Shown here: positions 1-5,943 of the stretch, piece by piece
Layout: each line of letters starts with the position of its first letter
How positions within the stretch are numbered: the first letter of the stretch is position 1
From: Desulfobacteraceae bacterium
GTDB lineage: Bacteria > Desulfobacterota > DSM-4660 > Desulfatiglandales > Desulfatiglandaceae
NCBI GenBank assembly: GCA_013203065.1
Contig: JABMQV010000652.1
Coordinates: 1 to 7,721 of the forward strand
Reading direction: 5' to 3'
Length of the DNA stretch: 7,721 nt
Made by a program: the position numbers and the translations under genes
The notes under the pieces: model-generated
The model's input: the letters and a program-made list of their open reading frames with translations, nothing else
The model's database searches: none
Told to the model about the DNA's origin: nothing

Positions 1-285
1 ACGAAAGCAGGTTTCAGAAAGCAGGTCGCGGATACCCCGGAGAGGCTGGCACATCTGAACAGCCTTTCCCAGGGAAAGTTCAGCCGCCACCGGCGGCATG
101 GAAAAGTGTATTACGTGTATTCGGATGCGACCTACTGTAAATGCCTGTACTCGGGGAACGCGAAGGATTATCAGCATTACCTGGACCTGGAAAGGCAGCA
201 GAACCTAAGTCCCATAGAAATGCTGAGGCCCGATATCGTGACAGGAATGGATTGGTCCCAGGCACCGTGGGGTCCATTTAATTGA
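1..285 (+). CDS. C-terminal part of an unrecognised protein
   Basis: Frame 1 is open from the window edge to a TGA at 283-285, giving the last 94 residues of a protein whose start lies outside the window. I do not recognise the family. Visible features are a basic stretch (KFSRHRRHGK, residues 26-35), an aromatic strand-like run (VYYVYSD, 36-42), a Cys-Lys-Cys pair at residues 46 and 48, and a Trp/Pro-rich tail (W85, W90). Amino acid composition and codon use look like real coding sequence, with none of the low-complexity or cysteine/serine excess of the other frames. Whether it is secreted cannot be judged without the N terminus. It converges with the hydrolase gene, 294 bases away. I am fairly sure it is coding and cannot assign a function. 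Confidence 0.6.
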   Translation, partial: TKAGFRKQVADTPERLAHLNSLSQGKFSRHRRHGKVYYVYSDATYCKCLYSGNAKDYQHYLDLERQQNLSPIEMLRPDIVTGMDWSQAPWGPFN

Positions 286-579
286 CGCCGGCCGGCAGTT
301 CTCAAATGCCGGGAAACGGGTTGGCCGGGTCTCCGGGTCGTGTTTTCTTGTAAACGCCATCGGTCTCAGATCGGCCAAAATTAGTCAAGAATTGATTTGC
401 AATACACTAGAAATTGGAAACTAAACAGCTCCTGACGAAAAAACAGGCTTATAAGAAGGGATTCCAGGTGTCAACTGCATGCGTGGCCGGAATATTTTGT
501 AGCCCATGAGGATGTTGTCAGATCACCTTGAAAGGTGGCATTATGGACGTAAATTTCAGGAAAGCGATGAGATAGTCGG
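286..579. other. Convergent intergenic region, no gene seen
   Basis: This lies between the unknown plus-strand gene and the 3' end of the minus-strand hydrolase gene. Two small inverted repeats are visible. CCGGC at 292-296 pairs with GCCGG at 308-312, eleven bases apart, just after the first stop codon. CACCT at 524-528 pairs with AGGTG at 533-537 around a TGAA loop, on the 3' side of the hydrolase gene. Neither is followed by a run of T on the strand concerned, so neither is a convincing intrinsic terminator. I see no other structure. Confidence 0.4.
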
Positions 580-1401
580 TCAGATCTTTGAATCCCTGAC
601 AAAGTTGGCAATCCTGCTGAGATATTCCGCTCCGCCAACCACATACGTATCGTTGTGCCCGGCCCCCCGTAAGGCGTAGAAGTATTTTGGCTCCTTTGAA
701 GCGCTAAATAGTTTCTCTCCCATAGCAAAAGGTACAAGATGGTCTTCATCACCATGTATAATGAGCTTGGGAACCCTGATGCGACCAATTTTTTCCAGGT
801 TGTTATAGTTGGCAGGCAAAAAATAAGAAAACGCATTGAACAGGATCATGCTTCTTGCCATCCCCTTTGTTGAGGTAAACCCACTTTCAATAATTATCCC
901 CTTTACATCCCTGCTGAGGGCTACCTCAATGGCGACCGCCGCCCCAAGGGACCGACCAAAAAGAATAATCTTGTCCGGCGGAAAATGCTCCTTTTCAACC
1001 AGATAATCATAAGCGGCCAGCCCATCCATATAAATGCCTTTTTCAGACGGTCGGCCACCGCTCTTACCATACCCGCGATAATCAAAGATAAAAACCTGAA
1101 GACCCTTTTCCAGAAGCAACCCGATATTGTGAAGACGGTGTGATATATTTCCAGCATTTCCGTGAAAAAACAGGATGACCGGTGAGTCCGCCTTCTGAGG
1201 AAAAAACCATCCGTGCAGCCGTTTCCCGTCTCCGGAATCAATATAGACGTCCTTATAGGTCAAATGAAGCGCTTCAGGGGTTAGATCCAGTGAAGAATCA
1301 GGAAAGAAGACAAAAAAATTTTCTACCCTGGGATAGAAGAAATAGAAGGAGGTGAGAAACAAGACCACCAGCCCGATCAGGACCGCCCATTTTGTCGGCA
1401 T
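580..1401 (-). CDS. Membrane-anchored alpha/beta hydrolase (BEM46/YfhR/ABHD13-like)
   Basis: This is a serine hydrolase of the alpha/beta fold. Numbering from the ATG at 1399-1401 (273 aa), residues 5-23 form one hydrophobic segment that should anchor the protein in the inner membrane. The HGNAGN oxyanion-hole motif is at 80-85, the DYRGYGKSGG motif at about 107-116, and the nucleophile elbow GRSLG at 149-153 with Ser151. The acidic residue is Asp220 in HGDEDHLVP and the catalytic His249 is in GAGHND, so the triad is complete. The motif set and length match the BEM46/YfhR/ABHD13 group, whose bacterial members mostly lack a known substrate, so I infer only esterase or lipase-like activity. A GTG at 1405-1407 is two codons upstream, but the GGTAAGG sequence sits 8 bases before the ATG and only 2 before the GTG, which favours the ATG. 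It lies 97 bases downstream of the small helical gene on the same strand and may be co-transcribed with it. Confidence 0.88.
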   Translation of the reverse strand: MPTKWAVLIGLVVLFLTSFYFFYPRVENFFVFFPDSSLDLTPEALHLTYKDVYIDSGDGKRLHGWFFPQKADSPVILFFHGNAGNISHRLHNIGLLLEKGLQVFIFDYRGYGKSGGRPSEKGIYMDGLAAYDYLVEKEHFPPDKIILFGRSLGAAVAIEVALSRDVKGIIIESGFTSTKGMARSMILFNAFSYFLPANYNNLEKIGRIRVPKLIIHGDEDHLVPFAMGEKLFSASKEPKYFYALRGAGHNDTYVVGGAEYLSRIANFVRDSKI

Positions 1402-1498
1402 AGCCACTACCTTACCAACTTATCTTATTCGAGGCGCTTTATTGCCAATTTCTCAATAAGTCCGGGAGAGATAATCGGCTTTCTAGGAGGCTGTATTC

Positions 1499-1855
1499 TC
1501 AAAGGAGACCTTGCTCTTTTAAATCGGTCATGGAACGTTGCCCTATGTTCGTCACCTTACTCAGGGCCTGGGTAAAATGAACAACCGATTCCATGGCCAC
1601 ACCAGAGTTGATCATCACCATCCCTTGATCAATGTGTCGTTCGATTTCGTCCCACGTCTCGGCACCAGCCAACTTCCTGGCCAGCCCGATCTCCTGAAGG
1701 ACCATTCCGACTATGGCCTTGATCACCTTTTCTGCGCCTTGTTTTTGAGGTTCGGGAAGCCGGCCGGCTGACTCAAGGACATTCGAGACCCAGATAAGCC
1801 CTGATTTGATCTTCTCGCTCTGTGAAAACGCCATTATTGTCTCTCGGATGTTCAT
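1499..1855 (-). CDS. Small helical protein of unknown function
   Basis: This 118-aa protein is not one I recognise. It has no signal peptide, transmembrane segment, cysteine cluster or nucleotide-binding motif. The composition (regular spacing of Leu/Ile/Val/Met with Lys/Glu/Gln, a single short Pro break at about residues 33-36) predicts four or so amphipathic helices, so a small soluble helical bundle or a subunit of a complex is likely; this is inference. The ATG at 1853-1855 is preceded by AGGAGGGAG, with 9-12 bases of spacing depending on register. An alternative in-frame ATG at codon 8 (1832-1834) has only GAGAG upstream. It is divergent from efp and the first gene of a possible two-gene unit with the hydrolase. 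Coding is supported by the strong ribosome binding site and protein-like composition. Confidence 0.72.
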   Translation of the reverse strand: MNIRETIMAFSQSEKIKSGLIWVSNVLESAGRLPEPQKQGAEKVIKAIVGMVLQEIGLARKLAGAETWDEIERHIDQGMVMINSGVAMESVVHFTQALSKVTNIGQRSMTDLKEQGLL

Positions 1856-1944
1856 CTACTATGTCTCCCTCCTAGTGCGGTGTCTCAAAGGTTCTGTCCT
1901 CGAGTCCGGCATTTTGACATTCTGACGGTAAGTGAGCAAAGGCC

Positions 1945-1973
1945 GGCTAACCTGTCAAACTTAACCGTTAGCC
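1945..1973. promoter_or_regulatory. Inverted repeat in the divergent region upstream of efp
   Basis: GGCTAAC at 1945-1951 is the exact reverse complement of GTTAGCC at 1967-1973, with a 15-base spacer. The right half also contains the small palindrome TAAC-C-GTTA (1962-1970), and TAACC occurs twice in the same direction (1948-1952 and 1962-1966). A perfect minus-strand TTGACA hexamer (complement of 1953-1958) falls inside the spacer, though I find no good -10 box 16-18 bases beyond it. The location between divergent genes suggests an operator, but a 7-base repeat could occur by chance. Confidence 0.25.
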
Positions 1974-2018
1974 TTGAAGATCTCAAGAGTTTTCCTTTCT
2001 TATGGTGTGGGTTTTCCC

Positions 2019-2047
2019 TTGACCAAGGCCTCTTTTCTTTATATGAG
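2019..2047 (+). promoter_or_regulatory. Candidate sigma-70 promoter for efp-epmA
   Basis: TTGACC (2019-2024, five of six consensus bases) is followed after exactly 17 bases by TATGAG (2042-2047, four of six). Transcription would start near 2054 and leave a leader of about 55 bases before the efp ATG. A second, perfect plus-strand TTGACA at 1914-1919 has no matching -10 box at usable spacing, so this pair is the better candidate. Sequence match only. Confidence 0.35.
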
Positions 2048-2109
2048 TGCTTCGGATTGCGGCTTTGCTGCTTGTCCCAAGAATCTAAAACCGTGGAAGG
2101 ATAGATAAG

Positions 2110-2673
2110 ATGTATACTGCCAGTGACTTAAGAAAAGGGTTGAAAATTCAGATCGATAACGAGCCATATGTCATTATTGATTTCCAGTTCTCAAAACCTG
2201 GAAAGGGCCAGTCCCTTTATCGCTGTAAACTGAAAAATATGATCACCGGGGCCATTATCGACCCTACTTACCGGTCAGGAGATACGTTTCAGAAGGCCGC
2301 CTTGGAAGAGCGCAGGATGCAATATCTTTACAACCAGGAGGATGAGTTCTGTTTCATGGACGTTGAGAACTATGAACAGACCTTCCTTTCAGCGGACCAA
2401 GTGGGCGATGCCAGGAATTTTCTGACAGATAACCTGGAAGCAGAGATCCTGTTCTTCGAGGATAGAGCCATCGGTATCACCCTACCGAATTTTGTGGACC
2501 TAACCGTTACAAAGGCCGATCCCTGGGCAAAGGGCGATTCTGTTGCCGGCGACACAAAGCCGGTCACATTGGAGACAGGCTACGTCCTCAGAGTCCCACC
2601 ATTTATTGAGGAGCAGACCAGAATAACCCTTGATACGCGTACCGGTGAATATGTCACCAGAGTCAAAGAATGA
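2110..2673 (+). CDS. efp: Translation elongation factor P
   Basis: This 187-aa protein is full length for EF-P, which binds between the P and E sites of the ribosome and speeds peptide bond formation at consecutive prolines. The N-terminal KOW-like domain begins with the SDLRKGLKI segment, and the exposed loop reads KPGKGQS with Lys32 at the position of the modified Lys34 of Escherichia coli EF-P. The two OB-like domains follow, ending in the typical VPPFIEEQTRI and TGEYVTRV segments near the C terminus. AAGGA at 2097-2101 lies eight bases before the ATG and supports this start. A lysine rather than an arginine in the loop fits lysine-type modification and not rhamnosylation. The gene for the modifying ligase overlaps its 3' end, which makes the pairing functional and not just positional. 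Identification is secure. Confidence 0.97.
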   Translation: MYTASDLRKGLKIQIDNEPYVIIDFQFSKPGKGQSLYRCKLKNMITGAIIDPTYRSGDTFQKAALEERRMQYLYNQEDEFCFMDVENYEQTFLSADQVGDARNFLTDNLEAEILFFEDRAIGITLPNFVDLTVTKADPWAKGDSVAGDTKPVTLETGYVLRVPPFIEEQTRITLDTRTGEYVTRVKE

Positions 2674-3601
2674 GTCTTTGGATGAACAACAGCGGTTGGC
2701 CAGCCGGAACCGGCACCTGTGGCTCCGGGCCAGGACACTGCAATCCATCAGGCGGTTCTTTATTGAGCACGATTATCTAGAGGTTGAAACCCCCTGCCTT
2801 ATTCCCGCGCCTCCCCCAGAACCCCACATAGACGCTGTTCGCTCAGGCACCTTATATCTCCATACCTCTCCTGAATTATGCATGAAACGGCTCCTTGCTG
2901 CCGGTTATCCCAAAATATTTCAAATTAACAGGTGTTTTCGCCAGGGTGAAAGGGGGGATCACCACCTGCCTGAGTTCACTCTCCTGGAATGGTATGAAGC
3001 CAAAACAGACTATGTTGGCCTCATGGAGGAGTGCGAGAGATTGTTATTATCTGTATGCCAGGAGATTTGTGGTGCTCGAGAGATCCATTATCAGGGTATG
3101 GAAATCGATCTTCAAAGTCCTTGGGAGAAAATTTCGGTAAACGAGGCCTTTGACCGATATGCTCATTCAGCCCCGTATAGCGCCCTTGAACAAGGTTTTT
3201 TTGATCGGGTCATGGTGGAAAAAGTGGAACCACACCTCGGCACCATCAGACCTACCTTTATCTATGACTATCCTGCCCCGTTGGCTGCCTTGGCCCGTCT
3301 GAAAAGGGATGATCCCAGGCTTGCCGAGAGGTTTGAACTCTACGTCGGCGGCGTAGAACTGGCAAATGGCTTTTCCGAACTAATTGACGCCGAAGAGCAG
3401 AGAGAAAGGTTCGAAGAATACCAGAAACAGAGGGCCAGTTTGGATAAGGCCATTTACCCGATGCCCGAGAGATTCCTGAAATCACTGAAATACATGCCCG
3501 AAGCCGCAGGCATTGCCCTCGGGGTAGACAGACTTGTGATGATACTCGCAGGGAGATCCAAAATAGACGACGTCGTAACCTTCACACCCGAAGAACTGTA
3601 G
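2651..3601 (+). CDS. epmA: EF-P--(R)-beta-lysine ligase EpmA (GenX/PoxA/YjeA)
   Basis: This paralogue of the catalytic core of class II lysyl-tRNA synthetase lacks the tRNA anticodon-binding domain. It attaches (R)-beta-lysine, or lysine, to the loop lysine of EF-P using ATP. Numbering from the ATG at 2651 (316 aa; the E. coli enzyme has about 325), motif 1 lies around the EVETPCL segment (44-50), motif 2 is the CFRQGERG...LPEFTLLEWY region (95-115), the substrate-site segment is ELANGF (236-241), and motif 3 is GIALGVDRLVM (287-297). The start overlaps the last 23 bases of efp, so the two are co-transcribed and probably translationally coupled. The start is not certain: an in-frame TTG at 2630 and another at 2678 are possible, and no strong ribosome binding site singles one out. 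EpmB, which makes beta-lysine, and EpmC are not in the window. Confidence 0.93.
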   Translation: MSPESKNESLDEQQRLASRNRHLWLRARTLQSIRRFFIEHDYLEVETPCLIPAPPPEPHIDAVRSGTLYLHTSPELCMKRLLAAGYPKIFQINRCFRQGERGDHHLPEFTLLEWYEAKTDYVGLMEECERLLLSVCQEICGAREIHYQGMEIDLQSPWEKISVNEAFDRYAHSAPYSALEQGFFDRVMVEKVEPHLGTIRPTFIYDYPAPLAALARLKRDDPRLAERFELYVGGVELANGFSELIDAEEQRERFEEYQKQRASLDKAIYPMPERFLKSLKYMPEAAGIALGVDRLVMILAGRSKIDDVVTFTPEEL

Positions 3602-3608
3602 GATTTCC

Positions 3609-3637
3609 TTGATTTATGCGGTGTTTCGAGATATAAG
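3609..3637 (+). promoter_or_regulatory. Candidate sigma-70 promoter for the zinc-finger/J-domain gene
   Basis: TTGATT (3609-3614, four of six consensus bases) and TATAAG (3632-3637, five of six) are separated by exactly 17 bases, directly after the epmA stop codon. The predicted start near 3644 leaves a leader of roughly 87 bases containing the small hairpin at 3671-3683. This suggests the J-domain gene is not simply part of the efp-epmA transcript. Confidence 0.42.
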
Positions 3638-3670
3638 ACATGCAGACAAGATAGATATGTAGTGCAAACC

Positions 3671-3683
3671 CCACAAGATGTGG
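3671..3683 (+). repeat. Short hairpin in the leader of the J-domain gene
   Basis: CCACA (3671-3675) and TGTGG (3679-3683) are perfect inverted arms around an AGA loop. No T run follows, so it is not an intrinsic terminator of epmA. It lies between the candidate promoter and the start codon and could be a weak leader structure. Five base pairs is little, and chance is a fair explanation. Confidence 0.2.
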
Positions 3684-3730
3684 AGCAATATATATCGGAT
3701 GTCCTATTCTAAAGTGAACAAGTGGATTCC

Positions 3731-4477
3731 ATGGAAAGCTCGACACACCCAGTCCCTAGCGGTAAAATTGCAGCGCGCCCAAAGGCCACCAGACCGAAGA
3801 GATGCCTCTCTTGCGGGACATCATTGATTAAACCCAGCAGAAGATATTGCTCAAAGGCATGCCGTCACCAAATCAACTGGGTCCTCTCTCTTTCAAAAGG
3901 CTTGCTCAGGACTTTTAATGCCAGGTATGCTGCCTTCTGTTTCACCCATGAACATGTAATATTGGATGTGCTTCCAGTCTGGTCAAAAGAAATTTCCCGC
4001 TTTATTTGCAAAAGGAGCAATGGCAAGAAGCCTGCTGAGGACCTAAAGAATCTTATACTTGAGTCCGGGCGGGAGTGGCACCACCTGGTAAACAACAATA
4101 CTTCAAAAAGCTACGCATCCCTCTCTCTGCTCACAAAGAACAACAAGGAGAATATTGACCCCGGAAGCATCAAGCCTGACGCAAAGGTCCATCCAAGGCT
4201 TTCTAAACATGAAACCAACTGCCTGAAGATTCTGAGGCTCGACAGGGAGGACCTATCCTCTGATGAGCATAAGCGCAAAATAAGAACGGCATATAAGAGA
4301 ATGGCCAAGCTCCACCACCCGGACGTGGGAGGGGATGCAGGAAAATTCAGGCAATTGGCCGAGGCTCACCAACAGATGCTCCTGTGGGCACAGAACCCCC
4401 AGTATACATCCAAAAAGGCGCTTCAAGGCAGCTGGTCTTATGATGGCTATACCAGCCGATGGTCGCCCCCCTTATGA
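3731..4477 (+). CDS. Zinc-finger and J-domain protein (DnaJ-like co-chaperone, unknown client)
   Basis: Numbering is from the ATG at 3731 (248 aa); an in-frame GTG three codons upstream at 3722 is also possible and the ribosome binding site is weak for both. A basic N-terminal tail leads into a four-cysteine zinc knuckle, CLSCG and YCSKAC, with Cys25, Cys28, Cys40 and Cys44 (C-X2-C-X11-C-X3-C). Residues 45-160 form a middle region with no family I know. Residues 164-220 are a J domain with the HPD tripeptide at 196-198 between two helical segments (the KRKIRTAYKRMAKLHHPD stretch and KFRQLAEAHQQML), so it should stimulate the ATPase of a DnaK-type Hsp70. There is no Gly/Phe linker, no DnaJ-type four-repeat zinc centre and no transmembrane segment, so it is not DnaJ, CbpA or DjlA. 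The tail is rich in Trp, Tyr and Pro. The client is unknown; the zinc knuckle could recruit nucleic acid or protein. Confidence 0.82.
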   Translation: MESSTHPVPSGKIAARPKATRPKRCLSCGTSLIKPSRRYCSKACRHQINWVLSLSKGLLRTFNARYAAFCFTHEHVILDVLPVWSKEISRFICKRSNGKKPAEDLKNLILESGREWHHLVNNNTSKSYASLSLLTKNNKENIDPGSIKPDAKVHPRLSKHETNCLKILRLDREDLSSDEHKRKIRTAYKRMAKLHHPDVGGDAGKFRQLAEAHQQMLLWAQNPQYTSKKALQGSWSYDGYTSRWSPPL

Positions 4478-4635
4478 CCGGACCCCACGGTGCCAGAAAT
4501 CATTGAGAACTTACCAACAAAACATCTTCACATCTTGCTGAAAAGTTACAAACTAAGACTCTAATACTGCCCGGTGAGACACGAGTCCATAAATCTGAGG
4601 TCCACGACGGCGATATATCCCAAGTTTTTTCGCCC

Positions 4636-5943
4636 CTATTTCTTCTTAAGCCGATTGATCCTCTTTCGGATCGCTTCCTCAAATCCCCTATCGGTAGGCC
4701 GGTAGAAAACCCTGTTTCCTATCTCTTTAGGCAGGTATTCCTGTTCCACCCAGCCCCCTGGATAGTTGTGGGGATAGCGGTATCCTCGGCTGTAGCCAAG
4801 CCTTTTCATCAACCGAGTGGGAGCGTTTCTAATATGCAGGGGGACAGGCAGGGGACCCGACCTTTTGATCTCCTTCTTGACAGATTTCTCCGCCAGATAA
4901 AGGGCATTGCTTTTAGGTGCAGATGCCAAGTAGACAGCAGCCTCTGCTAAGGCCAACTCCGCTTCCGGGGGTCCCACTTTTTGCCAGGCCTCAAAGGCGG
5001 CCATAGCCACCTGCAGGGCATCTGGATCAGCCAGACCCACATCTTCCGAGGCAAACCGGATCATCCTCCGACCGATGAACAGAGGGTCTTCTCCGGCCTC
5101 AAGCATTCGAAAAAGCCAGTATATGGATGCCTGTGTATCACTTCCTCTCAGACTCTTATGAAAGGCCGAAATTATGTTATAGTGCTCTTCTCCGTCCTTG
5201 TCATAGGGCAGCGCCTTGACGTCGAGGGCCTTCTCAACAATCGCCTTGTTCACATGGGCATGACCTTCCCCATGAGTATCGATGGTATAGTAAACCGTTG
5301 CTTCCAGGTTATTCAGGGCCACTCGGGCATCCCCATGGGAGACATCAACCAGATGATCGAATGCCTCGGGCATGATCTCAATATTTATATTCCCTAATCC
5401 CTGCCCCTTGTCCTTATGGGCCCGGTTCAGGAGGGACTTCAAGTCCTCACGTTCCAAGGGATGAAGGGTCATAACCCTGGCCCTTGAAAGAAGGGGTGGA
5501 ATGATCTCAAAGGAGGGGTTTTGTGTCGTGGCCCCTATCAGGACGATGAGCCCGCTCTCCACATGTGGGAGGAAGGCATCCTGCTGGGCCTTGTTGAACC
5601 GATGTATTTCATCCACAAAGAGGATAGAGGATTTGCCCGAGATGGCCTTGATCCTCTTGGCCTCCTCAACGATCTGTCTGAGCTCCTTCACCCCCGAGGT
5701 CACTGCGGAAAACGCATAGAATGAAAGTTGAGCATACCGGCCAATCAATCTGGCAAGCGTGGTCTTGCCGGAACCGGGAGGTCCCCAAAAAACCACAGAG
5801 AAGATACGTCCTGTCTTGAGGGCATTTGGGAGAAGGCACCCGGGGCCGAGGAGATGTCTCTGCCCCACCACATCCTCGAGTTTTTGCGGCCTCATACTCT
5901 CTGCCAGAGGCACTTCAAGGTTTTCTAGGGGATTACCGTTCAT
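4636..5943 (-). CDS. rarA: Replication-associated recombination protein A, AAA+ ATPase (RarA/MgsA)
   Basis: This 435-aa AAA+ ATPase is related to clamp-loader and RuvB proteins and acts at stalled or gapped replication forks; the E. coli protein has 447 residues. Walker A is GPPGSGKT at 54-61 with Lys60. Walker B is ILFVDE at 107-112, followed by IHRFNKAQQDAFLPH, which is typical of the family. Sensor 1 lies in GATTQNPSF (137-145), the arginine finger in LLSRAR (151-156), and sensor 2 is Arg207 in GDARVALN. The C-terminal half has the conserved RarA segments ISAFHKSLRGSD, ASEDVGLADP, LASAPKSNALY and RNAPTRLMKRLGY, which form the tetramerisation domain. The ATG at 5941-5943 overlaps the TGA of the upstream kinase-like gene as ATGA, with an AAAGGG sequence six bases before it, so translation is probably coupled. 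No clear terminator follows. Identification is secure. Confidence 0.96.
   Translation of the reverse strand: MNGNPLENLEVPLAESMRPQKLEDVVGQRHLLGPGCLLPNALKTGRIFSVVFWGPPGSGKTTLARLIGRYAQLSFYAFSAVTSGVKELRQIVEEAKRIKAISGKSSILFVDEIHRFNKAQQDAFLPHVESGLIVLIGATTQNPSFEIIPPLLSRARVMTLHPLEREDLKSLLNRAHKDKGQGLGNINIEIMPEAFDHLVDVSHGDARVALNNLEATVYYTIDTHGEGHAHVNKAIVEKALDVKALPYDKDGEEHYNIISAFHKSLRGSDTQASIYWLFRMLEAGEDPLFIGRRMIRFASEDVGLADPDALQVAMAAFEAWQKVGPPEAELALAEAAVYLASAPKSNALYLAEKSVKKEIKRSGPLPVPLHIRNAPTRLMKRLGYSRGYRYPHNYPGGWVEQEYLPKEIGNRVFYRPTDRGFEEAIRKRINRLKKK

Noticed and set aside
287..312. GC-rich palindrome (GCCGGCCGGC) and CCGGC/GCCGG arms after the first stop codon as an intrinsic terminator
   Set aside because: No T tract follows the hairpin, so Rho-independent termination is not supported.
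471..836. Minus-strand open frame of 121 codons near the hydrolase
   Set aside because: It overlaps the hydrolase C-terminal half in another frame, and the hydrolase is clearly the real gene because its Asp and His motifs lie there.
1880..2104. Open frame of 74 codons on the plus strand ending just before efp
   Set aside because: It starts at a GTG with no ribosome binding site, is rich in Cys, Phe and Ser in a non-protein-like order, and overlaps the promoter candidate and inverted repeat of the efp upstream region.
4609..4634. GGCGA / TCGCC arms downstream of rarA as a terminator
   Set aside because: It is a five-base stem with a 16-base loop, and the only T run lies inside the loop, so it does not have terminator architecture on either strand.
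4981..5397. Plus-strand open frame of 138 codons
   Set aside because: It lies entirely antisense to conserved parts of rarA, has no recognisable motif, and is explained as a shadow of that gene.
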